Source: Boswellia sacra (Eukaryota; Streptophyta; Magnoliopsida; Sapindales; Burseraceae). From it: 64,000 nt of DNA. The notes under the pieces are model-generated. The model was not told the DNA's origin, did not search any database, and was given only the letters and a program-made list of their open reading frames with translations. This document shows positions 1-9,656 of this stretch, piece after piece. Both the position numbers and the translations under genes were made by a program. Position 1 is the stretch's first letter. Every line of letters starts with the position of its first letter. The stretch is from the NCBI GenBank assembly GCA_013180625.2, contig SNVD02004565.1:992001-1056000 (forward strand), read 5' to 3'.

Positions 1-856
1 ATGTAAGGGCTTGTTATGCTTATGTGATTCATTAAAAAAAACTGTTTTCTATGTTTATAATCCTTTTACCAGGGACTACACAGAGCTGCCCATGTCCACA
101 GAGTTTCCGAATCGAAGTGTGCATAGAGTGGATTTCGGGTTTGGTTTCCATCAGACAACAAACGAGTACAAGGTGTTGAAGATTGTCTATTCTAGCATTC
201 GATATATTATCAACGGCTTCTTACGTGGTATCAGTTTTGCAAGGACAGATGTTCAGATTTTCACTCTGGGCAGCCCTGGTTGGAGAATTCTTGGCAAAAT
301 ACCTTACTCTCTTCTAGACAGTTCAAACGTGTTGCTCCATGGAAGACTTCATTGGACTGCTTGTTCATCAGTGAGTCATCGTCGAGCTCCTTTGCTCATC
401 TCCTTCGACCTGGAAGATGAGAAGTTCCGCGTTGTCCCAAAACCTACTTGCGTTGGCTTCTACATTACTCCAGTTGCTCTACAGGGTTGCCTTGCTGGGG
501 CTGTAAATTGTAACGCTGGACAAATTGATATTTGGGTTATGAAGGAGTATGATGTGATGGAGTCTTGGGTAAAGGAGTTCAGCATTGGAATTCACGTGCC
601 AAGAGGATTAGAACAGGATGTGCACCAGTCGTTTCGGAGGTCAAAGTTCTATAGTTATAGGTCATCCATTCGGGTACTAGTCCTTCTGAAAAATGGTGAC
701 ATCTTGTTGGAGTATAAACGCAGAGCTCTTGTTTGTTATCACCCAAAAAATGGAACCTTTAAGGATATTACATTCCCTGAAATGCCATATTTATTTGAGT
801 CTGTTGTTCTTGAGGGTAGCCTCGATTGGATTGAAACTGTCAATATTGATGCATAA
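1..856 (+). CDS. F-box protein with F-box-associated (FBA) domain, 5' end outside window
   Basis: The reading frame is open from base 2 to the stop at 854-856. It begins inside the FBA domain with CKGLLCLCDS, so the F-box itself lies before the window. The family motifs appear in order: YNPFTRDYTELP, FGFGFHQTTNEYKVLKIVY, WRILGKIPYSL, GRLHW, ISFDLEDEKFRVVPKP, GQIDIWVMKEYDV, and a C-terminal segment ending NIDA. The nearest relatives are the copies starting at 1703 and 3552. FBA proteins are known substrate-recognition subunits of SCF ubiquitin ligases: the F-box binds SKP1 and the FBA part binds the target. The target here is unknown. No break is visible in the part present. A TTG at 11 could be mistaken for a start, but the homology runs upstream of it. 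Confidence 0.9.
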   Translation, partial: CKGLLCLCDSLKKTVFYVYNPFTRDYTELPMSTEFPNRSVHRVDFGFGFHQTTNEYKVLKIVYSSIRYIINGFLRGISFARTDVQIFTLGSPGWRILGKIPYSLLDSSNVLLHGRLHWTACSSVSHRRAPLLISFDLEDEKFRVVPKPTCVGFYITPVALQGCLAGAVNCNAGQIDIWVMKEYDVMESWVKEFSIGIHVPRGLEQDVHQSFRRSKFYSYRSSIRVLVLLKNGDILLEYKRRALVCYHPKNGTFKDITFPEMPYLFESVVLEGSLDWIETVNIDA

Positions 857-1059
857 AACGCATAATTATCAAAGAAGATGTCTCTTTTCTCTTAATAAGT
901 TAATTTGTTCTATATGAAATTAAAGAGGAGTTTTTAGTCTATATGATCTCCTTCTGATCTATTTTCTGCTTTGGGAGTCTCATATGATTTTGTGTCTTAA
1001 AATGGCCCTTATGGAAAGGGACTGACCACTTTTTCTCAGGCACAAACTGCCCACTTCAT

Positions 1060-1412
1060 CAATCAACCCCAGCAATTACCCTCTTTAAGAAAGCCAATAA
1101 TATTTTGCTTGGTGAGTTGTTACACTCTAAATTCTTGTCAATAATATTCAAGATAAAACACACTCGTCCATATGATGGAGGGACCCTAGCTAGAAACCAA
1201 AACACCGTTGAGAATTCCGTCACTCAAATTAATTTCATTTTACCAGTGTCCAATTCTGTTTGTATGCATCTTCAATTTTATTATTTTAAGTTCTTGCCAA
1301 CCCCTTCTAGATCTCTGTTTGCAAGAAACAAGCAGATGGGCAAGCCAGCAATCATAGAAGATAAAGTCCAACAATAACGATGGACTATCTTCGTCAAGAG
1401 ATTGTAAAATAG
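1060..1412 (+). pseudogene. F-box gene relic: duplicated promoter plus 10 codons
   Basis: From about 1070 to 1405 the sequence is a diverged copy of the leader of the intact F-box gene at 3552 (about 3240-3580). Shared stretches include CCTAGCTAGAAACCAAAACA, GAGAATTCCGTCACTCA, TCTGTTTGTATGCATCTTCA and AGCAATCATAGAAGAT. It leads to an ATG at 1380 followed by codons for MDYLRQEIVK and a TAG at 1410-1412. The family start is MDYLPREIVL, so this is the first ten codons of an F-box gene, after which homology stops. The next complete copy begins 290 bases on. I infer a scar of unequal crossing-over or deletion in the tandem cluster. Confidence 0.8.
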
Positions 1413-1702
1413 AAGATGAATATTGAAGAAAATTTATTGATTATAGGTTTGAAATGATCAACTTAAACCAAAAAAAGGCATTTCTGAACCACGTGGTTCT
1501 AGTAAATTTTAGTCATTTCTGTCTGAATTATATCCCACAAGCCAAATTTCATTGTGCTTTCCGCTTCTTTGTTTATTAAATTAATATCATCATATTTAAA
1601 ATTTGTTTTCATCTTCACTTGTTCTTCTTATTAACCTCTACCTGGTTGAAATCTTCCATCCTTGAAAACCAGTCAGGTCAAAAAATATAGACCAACAAAC
1701 CG

Positions 1703-2833
1703 ATGGACTATCTGCCCCGAGAGATAGTCCTTGACATTCTGTCAAGGCTCCCCGTGACATCTTTACTGCAATTCAAGCTCGTATGCCGAGCATGGCACAA
1801 CATAGCACAAGATCCTCTTCTTCCTGGTATGCACTTGTCCCGCACTGGCGAGAATGATCCATATCTCATCTTACATTGCGACCATCCCACGAAGAACCAG
1901 CTTTACTTATTGGAGCTCTCAGCTCGGAATGAGGATAATCCGAGGGTTAATAAAATTCTAGTGCCTACTTTGCCAGAGTTTGAAGTGGTAGGATCATGTA
2001 AGGGCTTGTTATGCTTATGTAATGCATTAACAAAAAATTCCCTGTTTATTTATAATCCTTTTACCAGGGACTACATAGGGCTGCCCCATTCCAGGGAGTT
2101 CCCGAATCAAAATGTGGTGTTCGCATTTGGTTTCCATCAGACAGGAAACGAGTACAAGGTGTTAAAGATTGTCTCCTACAGAAATCGGTGCAATACTCCT
2201 TTCAGACTGCCAGTCGCTCGTAGGACGGAGGCTCAGGTTTTCACACTTGGCAGCCCTGGTTGGAGAAATCTGGGGAAAGTAGCTTACTCTCTTCGTAACA
2301 GACCATCCCCGGTCTTGGTCAATGGAAGACTTCATTGGGGCAGACATTGTCCATACACTGTGCTCATCTCCTTTGACCTAGCAGATGAGCAATTCCGTGT
2401 TGTCCCTCAACCTACTTGTGGGGGCTTCTACAAGCGCAATATTACTCTAGTGGATATAAAGGGTTGCCTTTCTGCCGCCGTAAATTGCAATTATGGGCAA
2501 ATTGATATTTGGGTTATGAAGGAGTATGATGTGAAGGAGTCTTGGGTCAAGCAATACAGAATTGGAATTCACGTGCCAAGAGGATTAGAACAAGATTTGC
2601 CCCAGTTGTCTGGGGACTCAAAGTTCTATTGTTATAGCTCATTCGTTCGAGTCCTAGGCCTTCTGAAAAACGGTGTCATCTTGTTGGAGTATAAACGCAG
2701 GGCTCTGGTTTCTTATGACCCAAGAAATAAAACATTTAAGGATCTTGTGTACCATCAAATGCCGTATTTTTTTGAGTCTAATGTTCACGAGGGTAGCCTC
2801 AATTGGATTGAAACTGTCAACATAGTTGCCTGA
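1703..2833 (+). CDS. F-box protein with FBA domain, intact, 376 aa
   Basis: Single-exon gene from ATG 1703 to the TGA at 2831-2833. The N-terminal F-box is complete (about residues 1-45): MDYLPREIVLDILSRLP, then SLLQFKLVCRAWHNIAQDP. The FBA domain follows, with VGSCKGLLCLC, IYNPFTRDYIGLP, GFHQTGNEYKVLKIV, NGRLHW, LISFDLADEQFRVVPQP and GQIDIWVMKEYDVKESW. About 375-440 residues without introns is normal for this family. The protein probably joins SKP1 and a cullin in an SCF E3 ligase; its substrate cannot be read from sequence. It is closely similar to the copies at 1 and 3552 in coding and 3' flanking sequence, so it arose by tandem duplication. S-locus F-box genes share this architecture, but nothing else here suggests an S locus. 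Confidence 0.93.
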   Translation: MDYLPREIVLDILSRLPVTSLLQFKLVCRAWHNIAQDPLLPGMHLSRTGENDPYLILHCDHPTKNQLYLLELSARNEDNPRVNKILVPTLPEFEVVGSCKGLLCLCNALTKNSLFIYNPFTRDYIGLPHSREFPNQNVVFAFGFHQTGNEYKVLKIVSYRNRCNTPFRLPVARRTEAQVFTLGSPGWRNLGKVAYSLRNRPSPVLVNGRLHWGRHCPYTVLISFDLADEQFRVVPQPTCGGFYKRNITLVDIKGCLSAAVNCNYGQIDIWVMKEYDVKESWVKQYRIGIHVPRGLEQDLPQLSGDSKFYCYSSFVRVLGLLKNGVILLEYKRRALVSYDPRNKTFKDLVYHQMPYFFESNVHEGSLNWIETVNIVA

Positions 2834-2999
2834 ATAATTATCAAAGTTGACGTCTCTTTTCTCAGTAAGCAATCATTCTATACTATGCTTACGAGGTATT
2901 ATTTGTTTCGAACAATACCCCATTCGATTTCATTTTTGTGTCTTAAAACGGTTTTTATGAGAAATGGACTAGTCACCCCTTTCTAAGACTTTGACACAA

Positions 3000-3215
3000 C
3001 TGAAACACTTTTATTAATAAGTAAATCTGTCTATAAATTTTTATTTTATATTCACTCGTATAAATTAACATAACATGATTAAAAGAATAAATATTAATAA
3101 TAAATTATATTAATTAAGATGAATGATCATGATAATCATGTTATGATATCATATATATGGATGGATTTGTAGAAACAGATTGTAATCATAACATCGTCGC
3201 TAATCAATTTATGTG
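3000..3215. other. AT-rich spacer between F-box copies
   Basis: A block of AT-rich sequence sits between the 3' flank of the 1703 copy and the duplicated leader of the 3552 copy. It contains a short palindrome near 3122-3142 (ATGATCATGATAATCATG). The corresponding spacer before the relic at 1380 lacks this block, so it looks like later inserted or expanded sequence. No coding potential is seen. Confidence 0.35.
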
Positions 3216-3551
3216 AAATAAATCTTGCCCCAATTGAGCCCCAGTAACAACCCTCTTCGAGAAAACCAATAATATCTTGTTTGGTGAAATTTTCTACTCT
3301 AAAATCTTGTGAATAATATTCGAAGATTAAACCCCTAGCTAGAAACCAAAACATCATCGAGAATTCCGTCACTCATCAAATTAATTTGATTTTACAAGCG
3401 TCGGATTCTGTTTGTATGCATCTTCACTTTTATTATTTTAAGTCTTGCCAGCCCCGTCTAAATCTCTGCCTGATGAGACCTCATTTTGCGAGAAACAGGC
3501 AGATGGCCAAGAACCAGCAATCATAGAAGATGAAGTGATCCAACAACAAAG

Positions 3552-4694
3552 ATGGACTATCTTCCTCGAGAGATTGTCCTGGACATATTATCAAGGCTGC
3601 CTGTAACATCTTTGCTGCATTTAAAACTTGTATGCCGAGCCTGGCGCCGCCTAGCACAAGACCCTCATCTTGTTTATATGCATTTTTCACGCATTGAGGA
3701 GAATGATCCGTGTCTCATCTTACATTGTGACTATCCCATCCGAAACCAGCTTTACTCTTTAGAACTCTCAGCCCATAACGAAGATAATCAGAGGGTGAAC
3801 AAAATCATTGTACCTACATTGCCTGAATTTGACGTTGTGGGATCTTGTAAGGGCTTGTTATGCTTATGCGATTCAATAACGAAAAATTCACTTTATATAT
3901 ACAACCCTTTTAGCAGGGACTACATAGAGCTGCCCAAATCCGTGGAGTTTCAGAATCAAGAAGTGTTATTCGGATTTGGTTTCCATCCAACAAAGAAGGA
4001 GTACAAGGTGATCAAGATTATCTATTACAGGGTCCCAACTGAAGTACGACAATTCTATTTGAGGAGAAGGGTTGCCCGCCATTCAGAGGTTCAGATTTTG
4101 ACTCCAGGCAGTACTGCCTGGAGAAGTCTTGGGATATTATCTCATTATATTCTCCAGGGGCCATCGCAGGTCTTGGTCAGTGGAAGACTTCACTGGTCCA
4201 CTTGGCCAGAAAGATATCGCCCAGGTCGCTTGATTATCTCCTTTGACCTAGCAGATGAGCAATTCCGAGTTGTCCCAAAACCTGATTGTGGTGGTTTAAA
4301 TAGGTGTCATTATGACTTGTTGGTCTTAGGAGGCTACCTTGCTGCAGCTGTCCCTCGCAATTATGGGAAATTTGAGATTTGGGTTATGAAGGAGTATGAT
4401 ATGAAGGAGTCTTGGATAAAGGAGTTCAGCATTGGACTTCATGTGCCAAGAGGATTGGAACATGATGTGGCTCGATCCTTTAGGGGTTCAAAGTTCTATA
4501 ATCGCGCATTTACTCGGGTCTTATGCCTTTTGAAAAGCGGTGACATCTTGCTTTCCTATGGATGCAGAGCTTTGGCTTCTTATGACCCCAAGAATGGGAA
4601 ATTTAAGGATCTTATGATCAATGGATTGCCAAATTGGTTCCAAGCTAATGTTCATGAGGGTTGCCTCAATCGTATTGATGCATGCTGTCATTGA
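3552..4694 (+). CDS. F-box protein with FBA domain, intact, 380 aa
   Basis: Single open frame from ATG 3552 to the TGA at 4692-4694. The F-box (about residues 1-45) reads MDYLPREIVLDILSRLP then LLHLKLVCRAWRRLAQDP. The FBA domain carries VGSCKGLLCLCDS, IYNPFSRDYIELP, FGFGFHPTKKEYKVIKIIYY, GRLHW, IISFDLADEQFRVVPKPDCG and KFEIWVMKEYDMKESW. In family context it is an SCF substrate adaptor. It differs from the 1703 copy through the middle of the FBA domain, including a longer basic insert (YLRRRVARHSE), which is the region expected to set target choice. The C terminus ends RIDACCH, unlike the IETVNI(V/D)A endings of the two preceding copies. No break was found. Confidence 0.93.
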   Translation: MDYLPREIVLDILSRLPVTSLLHLKLVCRAWRRLAQDPHLVYMHFSRIEENDPCLILHCDYPIRNQLYSLELSAHNEDNQRVNKIIVPTLPEFDVVGSCKGLLCLCDSITKNSLYIYNPFSRDYIELPKSVEFQNQEVLFGFGFHPTKKEYKVIKIIYYRVPTEVRQFYLRRRVARHSEVQILTPGSTAWRSLGILSHYILQGPSQVLVSGRLHWSTWPERYRPGRLIISFDLADEQFRVVPKPDCGGLNRCHYDLLVLGGYLAAAVPRNYGKFEIWVMKEYDMKESWIKEFSIGLHVPRGLEHDVARSFRGSKFYNRAFTRVLCLLKSGDILLSYGCRALASYDPKNGKFKDLMINGLPNWFQANVHEGCLNRIDACCH

Positions 4695-5121
4695 TAAATA
4701 GAATGTTAAAACATCGGTCGATGTTGGTTCTCTTTTTCAAATAATATAAGGATTTCTTGTGATTCCAAAACACAATACACAAACGTCCTTCCCAAATTTT
4801 ATTTTCCCATAAGCTTTTCATTACCATTTCTTTCCTAACATAATAAATTTTGTTAATATCTTCCCATAAAAATAAGAATAAATTTTCATCAGGATGATTA
4901 CGGAACCTATTGAACACATTGTGGGATGGAGACGCCCAGGGCTCCGCTGTTTTCAGACTTGGAATAAGCTATTTGATATATTTCATGAAATTATTCGTCT
5001 GCTTGTTCTTATTTTTATGTAAATTTTATTTTATGAATCCATTTTGTTTGTTTTCAACTCTTTTGAGTTTTCATGTCCAATCCGTCATCAAATTTTGTAC
5101 TTTGTAAATCTTTACCAAACC

Positions 5122-6268
5122 ATGGACTCTGTTTGTGAGAAAAGGGGCAAAATTAGCAAGCGCCAAAGAGATAGAACAAGAACATCTTTAGCAAAAGTAA
5201 AGTTTGTATGCCGAGCCCGGAGCAACTTAACAAGAGACTCACCTCTGATCAATATGCAGATCTTGCGCATAATTGACAATAATCCATGTTTGATTCTACA
5301 CCAAGATGGTCCTGTACAAAGCCAGATTTACTTTATAGATTTCTCGGCTCATAATGAAAGTGATAAGCTAGTGAAAAAATGTTGTGTTCCTATGATGCTT
5401 ACGTTTGATGTTATTGGCTCATGTAATGGCCTTCTATGCTTAAGTGGTCCATCTTCATCAGCTGCAGGCAATGCACTCTATATATACAATCCTTTTACCA
5501 GGGATTACTTAGAGCTTCCAAAATCCACACATGAGTCACATCAAGCGCAGGTGCACGGATTTGGCTTCCATCCTGCTGCAAAGAGAGTACAAGGTAGTTA
5601 GAACAATATATTTTGAGAGAGCAAATAGAGACTTCTCCCAATGTGATGAATTAATTGATCAACTATCAGAGGCCCAGGTTTTGATTCTGGGAAGTTCCAC
5701 TTGGAGAAGTTTAGGAAAATTACCTTACAAGCTCCTCCCATGGTGGACATCACATGTTTTGGTCAATGGAAGACTTCATTGGTTAGCTTTACCTTTCAGA
5801 TGTGACACTGCAGTACCCCTGATTGTGTCTTTTGATATAGCAGATGAGCAATTCAGGGAGGTCTCAAAACCTGACAGAGGAAACCAGGGCATTTCTGAGC
5901 TTGTGGTTCTAGGAGATCGTCTTTCTGAAGTATGGACATCTTGACATTTGGTTATGATGGATTACAATGTGAAGCAGTCTTAGATCAAGAAATTCAGCAT
6001 CGGAGCTTCTGTTGTACAGAGAGTAGAACAAGATGTAGATCCGTCCTTCAGGAGTTCAAAGTTGTATTTCAAAGGAGAATTTGTTCGAGTGTTATGTCTA
6101 CTGAAGAATGGTGAAATCTTGTTGGAGTATAAGAGCAGAGGTCTAGTATCTTATGACCCAAAACGCAGAACATTTAAGGTTCTAAGGTTTCCAGGAATGC
6201 CAAACTGGTTTGAATCTATTGTTCATGTGGTTAGCCTGCATTGGATTGATACCCTCACTGATATGTAA
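5122..6268 (+). pseudogene. Decayed F-box/FBA gene: F-box deleted, frameshifts and nonsense codon
   Basis: The ATG at 5122 opens MDSVCEKRGKISKRQR, a basic leader resembling that of the gene at 8406. It then passes directly to LAKVKFVCRARSNL, so about 20 residues holding the first F-box helices are missing. The FBA part continues (VIGSCNGLLCLSG, YIYNPFTRDYLELP). At about 5583 a net +1 shift moves the frame within the HP..KEYKV motif. A second break follows near 5935-5960, where part of the domain is lost and GHLDIW is out of frame. A TAG replaces the expected Trp codon in VKQS-W-IKKF at about 5980. The last segment, to 6268, again matches the family end (LLKNGEILLEYKSRGLVSYDP). With no SKP1-binding region and several breaks it cannot make a working adaptor. 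Confidence 0.88.
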
Positions 6269-8405
6269 ATAACAACTAGGAAAGTATATTCTTCTTTTTG
6301 CTGTGATGAGTTCTCCTTGCTGATATATAAAGTTGTTTTCTGCCATTTGTTCACTATTTTTGTTCACAACAATGTCAGCTCCTGTCTTCAAGTTGAAGGA
6401 TCATTTCTGATTTCTTGGTAAATCAAGTCCAAGAGATGAATAAGAAAAGAAAATGTGAGATAAGTATAGGAAATTTAAGCAAATAAAGCTCTAAAGAATT
6501 CTACTGAAAGATGCTTAAAATTTATTGTCTATCACATGTAGGAGTAATTTCTTGATAAAGATATCAAAAAACTGATTACAGACAACCTTTCAATAATTTG
6601 GAAGTCACAACCATGAGATGGAGAAAATATTTGAACAAAAGAGTTTTATACATAGGGAATGTGTTCAAAAACAGTTTTTCTAGTACACTCATAATAGCTA
6701 ATTACTCCTATTAAATATTTTCAATCAGATAATGTTTAGACTGTATCTGAAAACTTTGTGTTTCAATTCTTAAGAAACATTTAGAACACCAGACCAAATC
6801 TACTCTAAAAAGAGAACTTCCAATAGCCATAGAAATTGTCAATTTGTTTTTGCAATGATATAGTGACATCTTTCATACTTGAAGTTGGTTAGTGTAGGGG
6901 CTAAAGGAGGCAGTGAACCACCTGCCACATGCAACATTTCTTATTTGTTAACATAAGACAACTTCGAGTAGCTCTTCTTTATGGTAGAGATCAGACCTCT
7001 AGGGTTAGTTGAACTAACTCTTTAAATCTCTTTGATACACAACGAAACAACTTTTTGAGTGAAATAGCCACTTGTCATAATAGTGCGTATCAGAAATTTT
7101 GGTACAATGGATCTTTATGTTAAAAAGTGATTGTTAAAGATTTAAAAGAACCCATTAGAAGTTTACACCTACACAATTTCCCTTGATACAAGATCAACTC
7201 TTTTTGTAGCATATAATCTTTTTCTTTTTTATTCTTTTCCATTGTGTTTGTCAAATTAAAGTACTTTCTACTGGCAATTATTCTTACTTTTTTTTTTCCC
7301 CCTCAAATCTTACATCTTATACTACTTTCAGTTTGTAAGGCGCATTTTAAAATACTTTTTAAAAAGAATATATAAGCAAAGCTTATGGATGAAAGAGGAA
7401 AAATTATGTAAAAACTTATAAGCACAATAATGTAACTTGCCCTCTTGCTTTGTTTTTTTACTGTGTTTTTCTCTCTTTTCATATGCGTGAGTTGTTCTAG
7501 GCAAAAGGGTTTGTCAATCAATTGCTTGAAAGTGAGATGGTAAACTTCCAGGATTTTTCCTGGAAAGACTTTGAAACTGCTAAAGTAGCCACTGTAGTTT
7601 TCACTTTGATACATGAAATTAAATTGAAACATAATAATAGAATAATAGTAGCATTTTGGCCTACCTGCAAGGCTGAGAGGTGTTCATCTAACGGCAGAAA
7701 ACCATCAGGAACTTTCGGGCTTTTCTTTGTGTTGGCTGGTTGCTAGAATCTACCTCTAAAGTAGCCCTGTCATTTTGCTTCTGTTTGGTCTCTTTTATCT
7801 TGTATATATCGTCTGCAAAGACTTTTATTTTGTATCTTTTAGACTTTTATAATGCTTTGGGGCCCTGGATACAGAAACTTTCAACAGCATGATTATTAGC
7901 AAAGTTTGAACAATAAATATTGGACTGGTGAGGTGTGTGTGAAAACATAAGGAGGTATCCAACTTTTGAAATACAAAGCAAAAAGATATGCATATATTTA
8001 TTCATTATACAAACTAAGATTATTTGTCAATTTTTGGTCTCATAGATAATACTTCAATGTTGCAGGGTCATTATCAGTAGGGACACCAGCAAGTGACATG
8101 GAATTGGATTCATAAATTTTGCGTTTTATGCACTCACATTATGAACGGTGCTGATTGTTGGCTCCATCAATTTCTCTTCTGAGTTAAAAAATAAAATAAA
8201 ATAAAAAAGAGAGGCTTGAAACTCCTTTTTCAAGAGAATTATTCAATGGTGGATTCCATTCAGGCACCATTTTTCTTGTGGTTTTCGTCTCTTTTTATTT
8301 ATTTAATTTGATCATATCAAAGTCTTGCCATGTTTATCTTCAACCCCTCTTATCATCTCCAAACTTGCAACTTCAATTCATGCATTCTCTAAATCTTTCT
8401 TAGGC
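6269..8405. other. Intergenic, no gene seen
   Basis: About 2.1 kb of AT-rich sequence between the F-box pseudogene and the next F-box gene. Only short chance frames occur, the longest just over 100 codons with no recognisable domain. The last ~100 bases before 8406 presumably hold the promoter and leader of the next gene, but no clear TATA box could be assigned. Confidence 0.5.
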
Positions 8406-9656
8406 ATGGAGTTGGATTGTGAGCAAAGAGTCCCGAAAAGATGCAGGCTTGATGGTGATCAACAACAACAACAAACAACTGGGATGGAAATCCTGCCAAG
8501 GGAGATTCTTGTTGACATACTTTCAAGGCTACCAATCACATCTTTGGTGCAATTCAAGTTTGTATGCAGAGGTTGGCATGCCTTGATACAAGACCCTCTT
8601 CTAGCTAATCTTCATCTACACAGCAAAGCTGAGAACAATCCTTGTCTAATCCTTCACTGCGACTTTCCCATCAGAAACCAACTTTACTTCATAGATTTTT
8701 CTGCCCAGAAAGATGAGAAAGAGAAAGAGAAAGACAAGGTAAGGAAATTAAATATCCCTTTCCAGGCTAAGATGCCTGAATTTGATGTAGTTGGTTCATG
8801 CAACGGTTTGCTTTGTTTGTCTGATTCATTGTACAACGATGCTCTCTATATATACAATCCTTTCACAAGGAATTACATAGAGTTGCCAAAATCTATTCAA
8901 TACCCTGATCAAGAAGTTGTGTTTGGATTCGGATTCCATCCCATGAGTAAAGAGTACAAGGTAATTAAGATAGTTTATTATAGGAAAACTTGTAGTAATA
9001 CCTACCAACGTGCTCGTAGAAACATTTATCCACGATCAGATGTTCAAGTGTACACTCTAGGCACTGATTCCTGGAGGACTCTTGGAAAAGTATCATATCA
9101 GTTTGTCAGGCGGCCATCCGAGGCTTTGGTGAACGGGAGACTTCATTGGGTCACTAGACCTCGAAGATATAGCCCTGCTCGGAGGATAGTCTCATTTGAC
9201 ATAGCAGATGAGCAATTTAGAGAGGTTCCAAAGCCTGATTGTGGTGGCCTAAACAGGTGCAACTATCATCTAGCAGTGCTCAGAGGTTGTCTTTCTGCAG
9301 CAGTTTATGGAAATTATGGCAAATTGGAGATCTGGGTTATGAAAAAATATAATTTCAACGACTCCTGGAGTAAGGAATACAATATTGGAGCTTATATTCC
9401 AAAAGGGCTAAAACAAAATCTTGATAGACCTTTCAAGATTTTGAAGAATAATCCTTTAAATGGAAGAGTTGTTCGAGTTCTATGCCTTCTGGATAATGGC
9501 CAGATTTTGCTGGAGTATAAAAGCAGAGTTCTGGTTTCTTACGATCCAAAAGGTGGAAAATTTAAGGATCTCACGTTTCAGCGCATACCAAATTGGTTTC
9601 AAGCCGTTGTCCATCAGGGAAGTTTCAATTGGATCGATACACCAGTTGATATCTGA
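8406..9656 (+). CDS. F-box protein with FBA domain, intact, 416 aa, with basic/poly-Gln leader
   Basis: I chose the ATG at 8406, because the open frame extends upstream only to a TTG at 8325 with no Met between. Residues 1-26 form a leader with a basic patch (VPKRCRLDG) and five Gln coded by a CAA run. The F-box (about 27-70) follows: MEILPREILVDILSRLP, then VQFKFVCRGWHALIQDP. The FBA domain shows VVGSCNGLLCLSDS, IYNPFTRNYIELP, FGFGFHPMSKEYKVIKIVYY, NGRLHW, IVSFDIADEQFREVPKPDCG and KLEIWVMKKYNF. It is the most diverged copy of the cluster and the closest intact relative of the pseudogene at 5122, since both have the leader and the INMQ/ANLH-type linker region. The expected role is SCF substrate adaptor. 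KRCR could act as a nuclear signal, which is only a guess. Confidence 0.92.
   Translation: MELDCEQRVPKRCRLDGDQQQQQTTGMEILPREILVDILSRLPITSLVQFKFVCRGWHALIQDPLLANLHLHSKAENNPCLILHCDFPIRNQLYFIDFSAQKDEKEKEKDKVRKLNIPFQAKMPEFDVVGSCNGLLCLSDSLYNDALYIYNPFTRNYIELPKSIQYPDQEVVFGFGFHPMSKEYKVIKIVYYRKTCSNTYQRARRNIYPRSDVQVYTLGTDSWRTLGKVSYQFVRRPSEALVNGRLHWVTRPRRYSPARRIVSFDIADEQFREVPKPDCGGLNRCNYHLAVLRGCLSAAVYGNYGKLEIWVMKKYNFNDSWSKEYNIGAYIPKGLKQNLDRPFKILKNNPLNGRVVRVLCLLDNGQILLEYKSRVLVSYDPKGGKFKDLTFQRIPNWFQAVVHQGSFNWIDTPVDI

Noticed and set aside
8325..8405. 27-codon N-terminal extension of the F-box gene at 8406
   Set aside because: The upstream frame starts at TTG, not ATG, and the extension has no family similarity.
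1..9656. F-box cluster as part of a self-incompatibility S locus
   Set aside because: FBA-type proteins are common throughout plant genomes, and no S-RNase or other pistil gene is visible in the window.
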